Below, one piece after another: positions 41,990 through 51,262 of a stretch of DNA of 64,000 nt. The translations under genes were made by a program, and so were the position numbers. The stretch is from JALXCH01 sp964495805 (GTDB taxonomy: Bacteria; Calditrichota; Calditrichia; RBG-13-44-9): assembly GCA_964495805.1 (NCBI GenBank), contig CAZBWV010000042.1:62001-126000 (forward strand), in the 5' to 3' direction. The notes beneath the pieces are model-generated. The model was not told where the DNA came from. It ran no database searches and worked only from the letters and a program-made list of their open reading frames with translations. Numbering within the stretch: the first letter of the stretch is position 1; each line of letters begins with the position of its first letter.

Positions 41990-43264
41990 CTAAAAATCGA
42001 ACCGATAGAGCAGAGAAATTTTAGCGAAAAAGTAATATTCATCCACTGTATCGATAGAACTGTTAGAGCGATCGCCGCCGTACAAAGTGTCGTCGAACAG
42101 GTCTGGCCAGCGGTACTGGGTTTTGCTTACGGCACCGGCCACATCTACCTTCCAGTTCTCCCCCATAAATCCGGTGCCTGCGCTTAACATTGTTCGGGTG
42201 GTTCCCCGATGCTGGAAGGAATTGCGGTACTGCATTCCCACCTGAAAGGGCACTTTGTTGAAGAAAATGTGTTCCACTCCCACTTTAAAAACATACACGT
42301 CGCTGTACTCCCGCGGCTGGTTAAAGACCGGATTGTTAGGATTGTAATACTTCAGGCTTCTGGACCAGAATTCGTAACCGAAGTCGATGTTAAGCCGGGC
42401 TTGCAAAATTTGCCGGGCGCGGTATTCCCATCCGGTATTAATGCGCAGGGGATACCCGATTTCCTCCTGCACGGCTTGCCCGGCGTTGTAACGGGTCAGG
42501 TAGGTAATGGTGTAAGGAAGGGTGATATCCAGCCCCCCGGAAATGCGTTCGTTTACGCGGTAGGTGGCACCCAGAGAGATGACAAACGGTGTGCCATCCA
42601 GGCGATACTGGGCGGTGGCCAGGGAATCGCTCCGGGATCCGCGCACGAAAGTAATTCCCGCATTGTAATCCAGCGAGCCGGAGAAAAAACCGGTCTGGAT
42701 GCCCAGCGAAAGTGCGGGAAGGAATGGCATGGAAGCCGCCAGCGCAAAGCTGTATCGTCGCAATCCTCCATCATAATAAATATGGTTGTAGGCAAGCAGC
42801 GAATCGCCAAAAATGTTTTCCCGAACTTCCTCGTCGTATTTGTAGTTCTGGTCAATTTCCACAAACGAACCGATACCCAAAGTAAGCTGGGGAAGCGAGG
42901 CAAAAGGGAGCCGGAAGCTTACCGCACCTTCCGGGGAGTAGTAATAGTTGTTATTCAGAGCATAGATGGCATCGGTGATGACCCCGTCGAAGCGGTCGTA
43001 CAGCGGATAGGAGCGATGTTCTTCCATTTTACGCACGTTCATGGTAAACTGGGCAGTAATGCGCCCGGTTGTTCCGGTCAGGGCTGCCGGATTGTAAAGT
43101 ATGGCAGACGGTTGATGCAGCGAAACCGATCCGGCACCGCCTAAAGCCAGCGAGCGAGCATCCGGGAACATCCAGTATTCGCCCACCGGAAAGGAAGGAT
43201 AATTCTGCGCCAGGAGAAAACTGACCATCAATAAAAGAATGAGAAGAAAACCGTTCATCTTCAT
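41990..43264 (-). CDS. FadL/PorQ-like outer-membrane beta-barrel protein
   Basis: 424 residues. After the signal peptide (FLLILLLMVSFLLAQ) the N-terminus ARSLALGGAGSVSLHQPSAILYNPAAL shows the pattern shared by FadL, UPF0164 and PorQ/PorV-type barrels: a small-residue loop followed by YNPA. The remainder is a Tyr-rich barrel ending FFAKISLLYRFDF with a terminal Phe. FadL-type proteins pass hydrophobic molecules, PorQ/PorV-type ones serve type IX secretion; the sequence alone does not decide. GGAG stands before the ATG. It is the last gene of the four-gene surface operon that begins at 51125, 132 bp after the HhH-barrel gene. Confidence 0.78.
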   Translation of the reverse strand: MKMNGFLLILLLMVSFLLAQNYPSFPVGEYWMFPDARSLALGGAGSVSLHQPSAILYNPAALTGTTGRITAQFTMNVRKMEEHRSYPLYDRFDGVITDAIYALNNNYYYSPEGAVSFRLPFASLPQLTLGIGSFVEIDQNYKYDEEVRENIFGDSLLAYNHIYYDGGLRRYSFALAASMPFLPALSLGIQTGFFSGSLDYNAGITFVRGSRSDSLATAQYRLDGTPFVISLGATYRVNERISGGLDITLPYTITYLTRYNAGQAVQEEIGYPLRINTGWEYRARQILQARLNIDFGYEFWSRSLKYYNPNNPVFNQPREYSDVYVFKVGVEHIFFNKVPFQVGMQYRNSFQHRGTTRTMLSAGTGFMGENWKVDVAGAVSKTQYRWPDLFDDTLYGGDRSNSSIDTVDEYYFFAKISLLYRFDF

Positions 43265-43396
43265 CGTGTATATCTCCGAAAAAACTGGTTAACCCGTATT
43301 AAATTTCTTAGCCATTCTGCGCCGGCGGTGTCTCCGTCTGGAAATGCGGGGCCGGCAATCAATTTAAGCCATGCAGGCGTTCCATTGGCTTACCGG

Positions 43397-46018
43397 TTAG
43401 AAGTGGAAATTCAGTTCCACGTAATAAAAATCCTGATTGGGCTGCACCAGATAAGCGGTGTAATAACGCCCGTTTTTCATGACAATGGGCAGGTTGGTGG
43501 ATTCCCGCGCCTGCACAAAATTTTGCGGTTGCTGAAAGTCCCGGGTGTACTTTACCCGCATGGTAATCTGCGGGCTGATGCGCGAATACACCGAAATCCA
43601 GATTCGGGTAGCACCCAGTGGACTGTCCATCACCATGAACTGAGTATCCTCAAAATTCCAGAAAAAGCCTTTGTAGTAGCCTAAAAATCCTTTGATCTTC
43701 AGATACTGATTAAAATTATGGGTAAAGAATCCACCTAACGCCTGCCCCGGGGAGCCAATGTTACCGGCCAGATTGACGTAACGGTAACTCTCGCCGGTTT
43801 GAATCGGAAAGAGAAATCTCGGACGCGGGCGGAAACGGGTCATGGCGCTCACGTACAGCAATCCCATTTCGTTAAATCGGGACAGACGCAGACGTACCCG
43901 ACCGCGAAATTCGAAGTTCTCAAAATAATCCGTGGTTTCGTTGTTCAGCATCTCCCGTCCCTGGTATTTCTGCCGCAAGTCGATGCGGATGGGGAAGATG
44001 GGACGGAACTGAATGGTGCCTACCAGCCGGTGCTGAGTAGCATCGTCGGCTACCCGGCGCCAGTTATCGTACTCGGCAGTAAGCACAAATTTGCGATTTA
44101 TCTGATAGCGGGTGCGGAAGTAAAAGCCCCGTTCCGCCTGGGGTTGCGCTGCATTGGTGTAAAGCTGTCCGTACTGCGGGTCCTGCAAATAAAAATATTT
44201 TTCGTAGATGGTGCGTTTGTACCGCCGGTAATTGGAGAAGGAACGCTGGTAAGGATTATCGAATTCCAGACTGTAATCCCGATACAGTGCCAGCAAATTA
44301 AAGCTGTTGTACTGTACGTATGCGCTCACCACGTAAGCATAAGGATTGTGGAACAGACCGCGGGATTTGTCCAGTTCGGCGTATTCCCCCTGAAAGGCGA
44401 CATTCTGATACACCGCCTGGAAGTCCATGCCGTACACCCGCCGGAAGGATTTTGCCGCGCTCCATAGCGGATTGGAACCGTCGGAGATCGGGCCGCCGTA
44501 TGCGTTGAAGATTTCGTTATCTGCCATGGAGATGGTGCCCAGATTTTCCGGTGCCACCACTTCCTGGATGTCGGGACGAATCAGACGGTCGTACGCACTT
44601 TCGTAATAAGTAAAGCCTACCTGAGTGGTGGGGAAGATGTCGTAAGCCAGGTGGGTGCCCAGCAGAAGTTCCCGAACATTATCCCGCCAGGGCAACTGCT
44701 GACGCAGCCGTGCCTCGTCCAGCGGAGCGTACCGGAAACGCTGATCCAGCACGATTAGCTGGTTCATGGGGTAATGTACCTGTCCGTTGAATAGCACGGG
44801 GGTTGTGTTCAGAATGGCGTCCCGTTTGTCGAAAGAGCCAAACAGAAAAAGATGGGTGTTGCGAAAATAGAGTTCGGTGGCAGCGCCGGTCAGTTTGAAT
44901 TCCCGGGTGCGGGAGTTGTCTCCGGAAATGCCCAAAAAACGTTTCCGGAAACCAAATCCGGATTTTCGGGGCTGGAAGAAGTCCGTGTTCTCCATCACCA
45001 CTCCCTGCCCGAAGGTCAGGCTGTAATTGCCCACATACAATTTGCGCACTTCCACCGGACCCAGCTTCTGGTTTTCGATGCCCAGGTACATCTTACCTTT
45101 CGGGGCATAACCCAGTCCTAGATTGGTGGTCAGGAATGGTTCGTTCAGGGCATGGTAGAAGGAATAACCGAAATGGATGTTCGGTCCCAGACTGCCCAAA
45201 AACCGGGTGTACACATTGGGGTAGTTATTGTTGAACCGGGCGGCAGGAATCTGTGCAGTAGCTTCCGCTTCGTCGGTGAAGAAGGGGGTGTTGTCCATGC
45301 GGGTGAGCAGATGCCCGTGGAACTCCCGATGCCCGGGAAGGGGCTGGAAGGAAACAAAATCCCGTGCATTGCGATAGCCGTAGTAAGAAATCCAGGGAGC
45401 ACTGCGCAAGTCCCGCGCGCTGAAGATCTTGCCGACCTGGTTGCGATAGTTGATGATGGCAGCCGCATCCACCGGCGATACACCCTGCAAGTTCAGCAAC
45501 TGGTCGTAGCGAATGGTGTTGATGTCCACCGGTTCCAGTGCCTGTTCCATCCACATATCCACCAGCGCCTGATTAATGCTTTCGTTGGCTTCCCAGCGTT
45601 CCAGTTTGTAGTACAGACGTTCGATGCGCACTTCCCGTTCGCTACGCGCCTGGTAAGGTTCCACCCGGATAAGCGGTTTGATCTTCAGAAAAATTTCCGG
45701 CGTCATCCCGGGAATCTGATTCAAATCGTAAACGCTTTTCAACGGTCCCTGATATTCGATACGGTAGTAAATCCGTTCTGCCAGCTCCCGGGGAATGGGC
45801 AGTCGGGATATCTCCTCGAACGAAGCGTTGTTGATGTCCAGTTGATGCTCCGGTGTGTACGGTGTGGCCGGTTGCTGGGCAAACAGCAGGCTCAGTAGTG
45901 TCAGACTCAGAACAATGGTAAGCCATCGGTACAGGGGAGAAATCGGCCGACCTGCTTCCCAAAGGTGATGGGTATGATCGAATAGCTTGCTCATGGTTGT
46001 CGATATCCATTTTTCCAT
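43397..46018 (-). CDS. Outer-membrane beta-barrel with N-terminal double helix-hairpin-helix (ComEA-like) region
   Basis: 873 residues. A long N-terminus with a membrane-targeting helix (WLTIVLSLTLLSLLFAQ, ending near residue 48) is followed by two HhH units. The first is at about 58-118 (LDINNASFEEISRLPIPRELAERIYYRI, LNQIPGMTPEIFLKIKPLI) and the second at about 162-225 (VDINTIRYDQLLNLQGVSPVDAAAIINYRN, RNARDFV). From about 230 a Tyr- and Phe-rich barrel reaches the C-terminus (VELNFHF, terminal Phe). HhH units of this type bind double-stranded DNA in ComEA; here they would lie in the periplasm, attached to an outer-membrane channel. Gene order puts it after the PorV-like protein (36 bp) in the surface operon. 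DNA binding is an inference. Confidence 0.8.
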   Translation of the reverse strand: MEKWISTTMSKLFDHTHHLWEAGRPISPLYRWLTIVLSLTLLSLLFAQQPATPYTPEHQLDINNASFEEISRLPIPRELAERIYYRIEYQGPLKSVYDLNQIPGMTPEIFLKIKPLIRVEPYQARSEREVRIERLYYKLERWEANESINQALVDMWMEQALEPVDINTIRYDQLLNLQGVSPVDAAAIINYRNQVGKIFSARDLRSAPWISYYGYRNARDFVSFQPLPGHREFHGHLLTRMDNTPFFTDEAEATAQIPAARFNNNYPNVYTRFLGSLGPNIHFGYSFYHALNEPFLTTNLGLGYAPKGKMYLGIENQKLGPVEVRKLYVGNYSLTFGQGVVMENTDFFQPRKSGFGFRKRFLGISGDNSRTREFKLTGAATELYFRNTHLFLFGSFDKRDAILNTTPVLFNGQVHYPMNQLIVLDQRFRYAPLDEARLRQQLPWRDNVRELLLGTHLAYDIFPTTQVGFTYYESAYDRLIRPDIQEVVAPENLGTISMADNEIFNAYGGPISDGSNPLWSAAKSFRRVYGMDFQAVYQNVAFQGEYAELDKSRGLFHNPYAYVVSAYVQYNSFNLLALYRDYSLEFDNPYQRSFSNYRRYKRTIYEKYFYLQDPQYGQLYTNAAQPQAERGFYFRTRYQINRKFVLTAEYDNWRRVADDATQHRLVGTIQFRPIFPIRIDLRQKYQGREMLNNETTDYFENFEFRGRVRLRLSRFNEMGLLYVSAMTRFRPRPRFLFPIQTGESYRYVNLAGNIGSPGQALGGFFTHNFNQYLKIKGFLGYYKGFFWNFEDTQFMVMDSPLGATRIWISVYSRISPQITMRVKYTRDFQQPQNFVQARESTNLPIVMKNGRYYTAYLVQPNQDFYYVELNFHF

Positions 46019-46054
46019 GATGAAACGTTCCCGCCTTCCCGCCTCCTCAACGGT

Positions 46055-46936
46055 TTAAAATCGGATACTTAATCCCATTTGATGCGTTTCGCCCAATTCA
46101 CTGTGGGTCATCAGGGCGTAATCTAACTGAAACTGAGCGATGTGCAGACCGATGCCTGCAGAGAAGCGGTTGGGATTGGTGGTGCCACCAAAGCGCAGGA
46201 AAAGGCGTTGAAACACGCGGAATTCTGCGCCACCCCAAACCTGAATATCGCCGACGCCCAGCGTTTTATTAAAATCCAGACTGGTGGTGACCCCATCGTA
46301 GGGCTGGTAAGCCATGCCCACCACAATCCGCTGGGGCAAATTGTGTTGGGTTTCGACACCAATTTTCGGGGCGTTCACATTCAAAAAGTACACTCCTAAA
46401 TAAGTTCGTCCGTACACCGAAGCGAGCAATCCCACATCCACACCAAAGCTGGAGGCACTACCCAGATCGCCGTACTCCAGAGATTCGCCTAATTGCCAGT
46501 GGTAACCCTTCAGCGAGTAGCCAAATGCCAGGCTGGTGTGGATGTCGTTTAGCAGATAGAAACCGTGAGAGAGGGTCATGGTGTACTCGCCCGAGAGATT
46601 CTGGTCCTGATAATTCACCCCGAAATACTGGAAAGTGAGCGAGGCGGTGCCATAGTTACCGGGGAGCTGGTAAGTGGCTGCACCGAAAAAGTTGGTCAGA
46701 AACGATACATTAAACAGCCGCAGGTAAGAGGTCGCTACCTGGATGCCTGATACCCGTGCCAGACCCGCCGGATTGTAATACGCCGCCCACACATCGTTCG
46801 CTACAGCCACACCGGTTCCGCCCATAGCCGTAAAGCGCGGACTGGGGTAACGATCGTCAAACAATCCCGCCCGCACGGCGACTACAATCAGTAAAACCGA
46901 TACTAACGCTGTTAAACCAGATCGTTGGATCATCAT
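46055..46936 (-). CDS. PorV/UPF0164-like outer-membrane protein
   Basis: 293 residues. A signal peptide (LVSVLLIVVAVRAG) is followed by the family pattern PSPRFTAMGGTGVAVANDVWAAYYNPAGLA and a barrel of Gly/Tyr-rich strands ending HQMGLSIRF with terminal Phe. PorV is the barrel that carries T9SS substrates to the surface in Bacteroidota; short members of this family in FCB lineages are mostly uncharacterised. It lies 106 bp after the large LTD/OB surface protein, whose C-terminus carries a FlgD-like sorting module, and 36 bp before the HhH-barrel gene. A transport or anchoring role for the large protein is plausible. Confidence 0.8.
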   Translation of the reverse strand: MMIQRSGLTALVSVLLIVVAVRAGLFDDRYPSPRFTAMGGTGVAVANDVWAAYYNPAGLARVSGIQVATSYLRLFNVSFLTNFFGAATYQLPGNYGTASLTFQYFGVNYQDQNLSGEYTMTLSHGFYLLNDIHTSLAFGYSLKGYHWQLGESLEYGDLGSASSFGVDVGLLASVYGRTYLGVYFLNVNAPKIGVETQHNLPQRIVVGMAYQPYDGVTTSLDFNKTLGVGDIQVWGGAEFRVFQRLFLRFGGTTNPNRFSAGIGLHIAQFQLDYALMTHSELGETHQMGLSIRF

Positions 46937-47042
46937 GAAAAACCTGTCGTTTTTACTGTTTTGAATTACACCTGTTTACACGTATTTCGATTTTATTCCT
47001 TCAGCGCTTCCCGCAAAAATCGGTTGATGTTCTGTTCCGATA

Positions 47043-50000
47043 TTACTTTTTCAGAACCGTTCCCACCACGATGGGTACCACCCGGGTACGCTTTTTGCCG
47101 GATTTGGGCTCCATCACTTCCAGATGACAGAGATAAGTACCCAGCGGTACGTAGTTATGGAATTCGTCCCGACCGTCCCAGTTAAAGGTATTCACAATCA
47201 ATCGGGCATCTTCGTCTAACAGAGTGGTAATGAGTCGCCCGGCCAGGTCGAAGATGCGGATGGTAATGTGGTTGTTTACCGCACCAGCATTGTAACGGAT
47301 TCGGATGCGTTCGCCGCGATCCGGCACAAAGGGATTCGGTGGCACTTCCAGAGAAACACCTTCCAGGGTGGGCTGATAGTTCGGGTCCACCCGGATGTCC
47401 TCCTGATAGGCCGGAAGAATCTGATAGTTCGCCTTTCCTTCCCGGTCCACATACACGGCACCCACTCCCCGGGCAATGATGGCCGTGTTCACATCGATGG
47501 AATCCAGGTTGATCCCGGTGGTTCCCCACACCCGCAGCATGGTTCCACCGGTGCCATCGTTCACCACCACATTGTAGTCGTACGGCTGCTGAGTGGAGGT
47601 GGAGTATTTTTCGGTGACCACCCCATGCACCTGAATCAGGGTACCATCCCAGCGGGGATTGTTAGCCTCCGCCGTGCTCAATTCAATGGGCTGGGGTAAC
47701 TGACCCAGGTAATAGGCGGTGTCCACCTGAGTGGGAGTAATCTGGGTGGTCTGTCGGTATTCGGAGATGGTACCGTGGATTTTTACCCACCAGCCGCGCT
47801 GGTACGTGGTGTCCGGTTTACCTGCTTTGTTTATCTGAATTCCGTACCCGGAAATGTCCTGCATGTAAGCGGTGGTTCGGTCGGTGCGCAACACCCCCGC
47901 CCCAATGGTGACCACGCCTTCCAGGGTTACCGCATCTTTAAACTGGGTGGAGTTGGTCTGGATGTCTTTAATCAGATACACCGGTGTGTGCCCTACTACC
48001 AGTCTGGGGCTTTCTGCAATGAATTGAGGCACTCCGTTCGCTACAGCGGTTTGGACCCAGAAGTAAGCGTACACAGAGAATTCCGGCGTGGTGAATCCGG
48101 TAAGTGTGATGTAAGCGGTGTCCGCTGCGGTTATCTGACAATCGTTCAGGCGAATCCATTCGTCACCGTACTCGGTTTCCACTTTGACCGAAGCGTTCTG
48201 CACGCCTTTACCCGTCAGCTGAACGGCTTCGGGAGTACCGCTCCACTGCCAGCCAAACGGCATCAGAATCTGCACGGTACGCAGGGTGTCCGTGGCGTTG
48301 CTCCAGATGGTGATGGTAACCTGGGTGTTGCTCTGGGCAGGGGGTAGGCTGTCCGGGTTGAGCGTGGCAAATCCGCTGCCATCACCCACCAGTCCGTGTC
48401 CGGGTTCAAAGATGTCCTCCTGGTAGCCTACCAGTACCTGTCCGGCGTTATTGTATATGTCCAGCGGTCCGCGGGCGGTGATGGTGTCGCCCACGGCAAA
48501 GGTCGTCAGGTTCAATCCGGCCGTGTCCCAGATGCGCACGGTGCACGGACCGCTTCCGTCATCCACAATGATATTGGTGCCACCGCCAGCAGCGTACAGA
48601 TCGGTGATTTCCCCCTGTACTTCCACATAAGTCCCCTCCCAATCGGTGGCTGTGGCTTCCACAGTTTGCAGTTTTAAAGGGGTGGGAAGCGGTTGTCCCT
48701 CTGCCAGCACTTCCACCGTGTATCCGGTAATTTCGGTTACTCCCTGGTATTCTTCCACCGTACCGGTGACCACGACCAGATTGCCCCGCTTCAGTTTGGC
48801 ATCCACTGTTCCGCTCTGGAATACGTTGATGCCGTAACCGGATTTATCCTGCACGTACGTATCCGTCCAGGAGGTGGTGGTAATTCCGGCTCCCAGAGTG
48901 ACCACTCCCATAATGGTCACCTGCTGCCCGAGGTAATTCGATGTGTTGAGTTGAATTTCCGAGATAGGGGTTGCCACAACTCCCTGCCCCACCTGCACCC
49001 GCGGGGGGTTGGAGATGGGCGTCAGGATGCCACCTGCGGTGGCGGTGCTGATGGCAAAGGTGGAAAAAGTGTCCTGGTTCGGAGAGGTGAGGTTGTGGAT
49101 CAGGATATGTCCTTCACTGGTGGCACTAACCGCCGCCCCGCTAATTTGCACGCTGTTCCCCTGCACGGTTACCGATGCGCTGGCAAATCCTGCGCCGGTC
49201 AGGGTCACGTCGGAGGAATTCTGGCTCCATTGCCAATCCTGCGGAATGGTTAGCGACACCGATTCCAGCACGTAAGCGTCCTCTCCGGTAAGTGTAAAAT
49301 CCAGGGTAATGCCGCTCTGGTTCACCCCCACCGAATCCGGCGAAACGCTGGCCATACCGGTGCCGTCGCCGGGCTGCAGGGTAATTTTCTGGATGTCTTC
49401 CTGATAGCCCACCACAATCTGCCCGGCATTGTTGTAAATATCCAGCGGACCGCGGGCGGAAATCATATCGCCCACGGCAAACTCGCTCAGGTTCAATCCG
49501 GCCGTGTCCCAGATGCGCACGGTGCATTCGCCGGAGCCGTCATTCACTTTAATATTGGTACCTCCACCGGCACTGTACAGATCGGTAATTTGCCCCTGCA
49601 CTTCCACAAAAGTGCCTTCCCACTCGGTGCCGTTGGCTGCCGCAGTGGAAAGATGAAGCGGTTCCGGTAACGGCTGATTTTTAGCCATCACCTGCACGGT
49701 GTAGTCAATCATTTCCGTCACGCCATTGTATTCATCCACGGTTCCCACCACGCGTACCCGATAACCCCGAACCAGCTGGGTGTCCACCACCCCGTTCTGA
49801 AATACGTTGATTCCATAGCCGGAGGTATCCTGCACATACGTATCCGTCCACATGTTGGTGGTAATGCCAGCTCCCAGAACAACCACGCCTTCTATCATCA
49901 CCTGCTGCCCTAAGTATGCACTGGTGTTTTGCTGAATGTCTTTGATGGAAGTAAGGGACAATCTCTTCCACACCACTACCTGAGGGGATTGAGCGATTTC

Positions 50001-51125
50001 CTTCAAACCGGTACCAGCCGTGGCAGTGCGGACGGTAAAAACGGAAGTTTCCGGCTGGGATGGAGCGGTCAGATGTGCCACTTCAGCCACTCCGCTATCC
50101 GCCTGGGTCACCATGCAACCCGAAATGAAGATGGTGTCCTGCACCACCGCTACGGTTGCTGAAGAGAAGCCGGAAGCACTCAGGGACACATCGCCGGCAC
50201 TGCCGCTCCAGTTCCAGCTGGCGGGAATGGTCAATGCAATGGTTGTCAGGGTGTCGGCAATATCTTCTTTAAAGGTAAAGGTCAGGGTTACGGTGGAATC
50301 CACCAGAACGGAATCCGGGGTTACCGTAGCCACACCGCTTCCGCTTCCGGAGGGGATCTCCAGCTCAGTGGTTCCGGGAGTCGGATCGCTGAGTGTGAAG
50401 CTGGCGGAAATTTCCTCACTGGTTTCGTCGTGGCCCAGGATACCGTTGCCACCGGTGAATGTTTCGCCGATTTCCGCCAGGGAGGTACGGGTCATGCTTT
50501 TACCGGAAATGGGAGCGGGATAGAATTTACTCTGGTTGCTCACCGGCGTGTCGTTCAAATAAGTGGATGGCTGGCTGTCCGGGTCCGGCCCGTCGATGGA
50601 CACTCCGCTTTTATCCACAAAATTGCTGGTGGTGCTTCCCCACATGGCGTAGTCGATGTCCTTCACCAGGTCACTTACCCCATCCCAGTAGAAGAGCATG
50701 ACAATTTCGGAGTTATTAGCCAGTGATGCCGAGCTGACCGGGGTGAGTGCCACCATATCCGGTACAGTGGAACTGGTTCCTTTAATTTCGTAATCGGCGG
50801 AACCGGAGAACCCGGCGCCATCCAGCGCGATGACCAGCACACCGGCGGAATCGATGGTCGCTCCGTCGGGGAATTTCACCAAAAAATCAGTGGTGACAGA
50901 GGTGAAAGTTCCCTGTACCATCTCGTAATAGGTGTTGTAGTCGGTCAGATACACGCTATCCAGTGCAACCGGGAAGGGGTTAGGATTAAAGATTTCGATA
51001 AATTCTGCCGATGACGGGGAAACCTCTATTTCCGAAATGAGTAAATGATTTTGGGCCATGGTAAGTGGTGGAATAAAAAATAAAATGAGCAGAAGTGACC
51101 AGAGTCTCATAAAAATTTTCTCCAC
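47043..51125 (-). CDS. Giant surface protein: lamin-tail domain, three Ig/OB-fold modules, FlgD-like C-terminus
   Basis: 1360 residues. Order: signal peptide (1-24, LLLILFFIPPLTMAQ), lamin-tail domain (about 26-200; LISEIEVSPSSAEFIEIFNPN), and three modules of an Ig-like part plus an OB-fold pair (about 265-585, 590-910, 915-1235). Each module has SIKDIQ/PISEIQ-type starts, YLGQQV..IEGVV, YVQDTSGYGINVFQ, EWEGTFVEVQGQITDLY, CTVRIWDTAGLNL, SARGPLDIYNNAGQIVVGYQEDI. A FlgD-like module follows (about 1250-1360; PPNPFVPDRGERI, IFDLAGRLITTL, WDGRDEFHNYVPLGTY). The OB units resemble those in YhcR-type secreted nucleases, but no nuclease domain is present. It is the first gene of the operon with the PorV-like and HhH-barrel proteins. 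A cell-surface nucleic-acid binder is a reasonable hypothesis. Confidence 0.88.
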   Translation of the reverse strand: MEKIFMRLWSLLLILFFIPPLTMAQNHLLISEIEVSPSSAEFIEIFNPNPFPVALDSVYLTDYNTYYEMVQGTFTSVTTDFLVKFPDGATIDSAGVLVIALDGAGFSGSADYEIKGTSSTVPDMVALTPVSSASLANNSEIVMLFYWDGVSDLVKDIDYAMWGSTTSNFVDKSGVSIDGPDPDSQPSTYLNDTPVSNQSKFYPAPISGKSMTRTSLAEIGETFTGGNGILGHDETSEEISASFTLSDPTPGTTELEIPSGSGSGVATVTPDSVLVDSTVTLTFTFKEDIADTLTTIALTIPASWNWSGSAGDVSLSASGFSSATVAVVQDTIFISGCMVTQADSGVAEVAHLTAPSQPETSVFTVRTATAGTGLKEIAQSPQVVVWKRLSLTSIKDIQQNTSAYLGQQVMIEGVVVLGAGITTNMWTDTYVQDTSGYGINVFQNGVVDTQLVRGYRVRVVGTVDEYNGVTEMIDYTVQVMAKNQPLPEPLHLSTAAANGTEWEGTFVEVQGQITDLYSAGGGTNIKVNDGSGECTVRIWDTAGLNLSEFAVGDMISARGPLDIYNNAGQIVVGYQEDIQKITLQPGDGTGMASVSPDSVGVNQSGITLDFTLTGEDAYVLESVSLTIPQDWQWSQNSSDVTLTGAGFASASVTVQGNSVQISGAAVSATSEGHILIHNLTSPNQDTFSTFAISTATAGGILTPISNPPRVQVGQGVVATPISEIQLNTSNYLGQQVTIMGVVTLGAGITTTSWTDTYVQDKSGYGINVFQSGTVDAKLKRGNLVVVTGTVEEYQGVTEITGYTVEVLAEGQPLPTPLKLQTVEATATDWEGTYVEVQGEITDLYAAGGGTNIIVDDGSGPCTVRIWDTAGLNLTTFAVGDTITARGPLDIYNNAGQVLVGYQEDIFEPGHGLVGDGSGFATLNPDSLPPAQSNTQVTITIWSNATDTLRTVQILMPFGWQWSGTPEAVQLTGKGVQNASVKVETEYGDEWIRLNDCQITAADTAYITLTGFTTPEFSVYAYFWVQTAVANGVPQFIAESPRLVVGHTPVYLIKDIQTNSTQFKDAVTLEGVVTIGAGVLRTDRTTAYMQDISGYGIQINKAGKPDTTYQRGWWVKIHGTISEYRQTTQITPTQVDTAYYLGQLPQPIELSTAEANNPRWDGTLIQVHGVVTEKYSTSTQQPYDYNVVVNDGTGGTMLRVWGTTGINLDSIDVNTAIIARGVGAVYVDREGKANYQILPAYQEDIRVDPNYQPTLEGVSLEVPPNPFVPDRGERIRIRYNAGAVNNHITIRIFDLAGRLITTLLDEDARLIVNTFNWDGRDEFHNYVPLGTYLCHLEVMEPKSGKKRTRVVPIVVGTVLKK

Positions 51126-51149
51126 AGTTTAAAGTAACACGTTGAGGCC

Positions 51150-51178
51150 AATATATTGACTGGTAACTGAAGTGTCAA
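51150..51178 (-). promoter_or_regulatory. Consensus sigma70-type promoter of the giant surface-protein operon
   Basis: On the minus strand TTGACA (51178-51173) and TATATT (51155-51150) are separated by 17 bp: a perfect -35 and a near-perfect -10. It predicts transcription from about 51143 into the 47043-51125 gene. Confidence 0.85.
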
Positions 51179-51262
51179 GATAGAAAAGATAAAACAAAAC
51201 GGGTGTTTGTTTTTTTGAATCTTGTTTTTAAATTAGTTTGATCAAAATTTAACGGGATAGCT

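Noticed and set aside
47000..47042. A short protein-like stretch (SEQNINRFLREALKE) just after the stop of the giant surface protein, in another frame
   Set aside because: About fifteen codons are too few to tell a gene remnant from chance.
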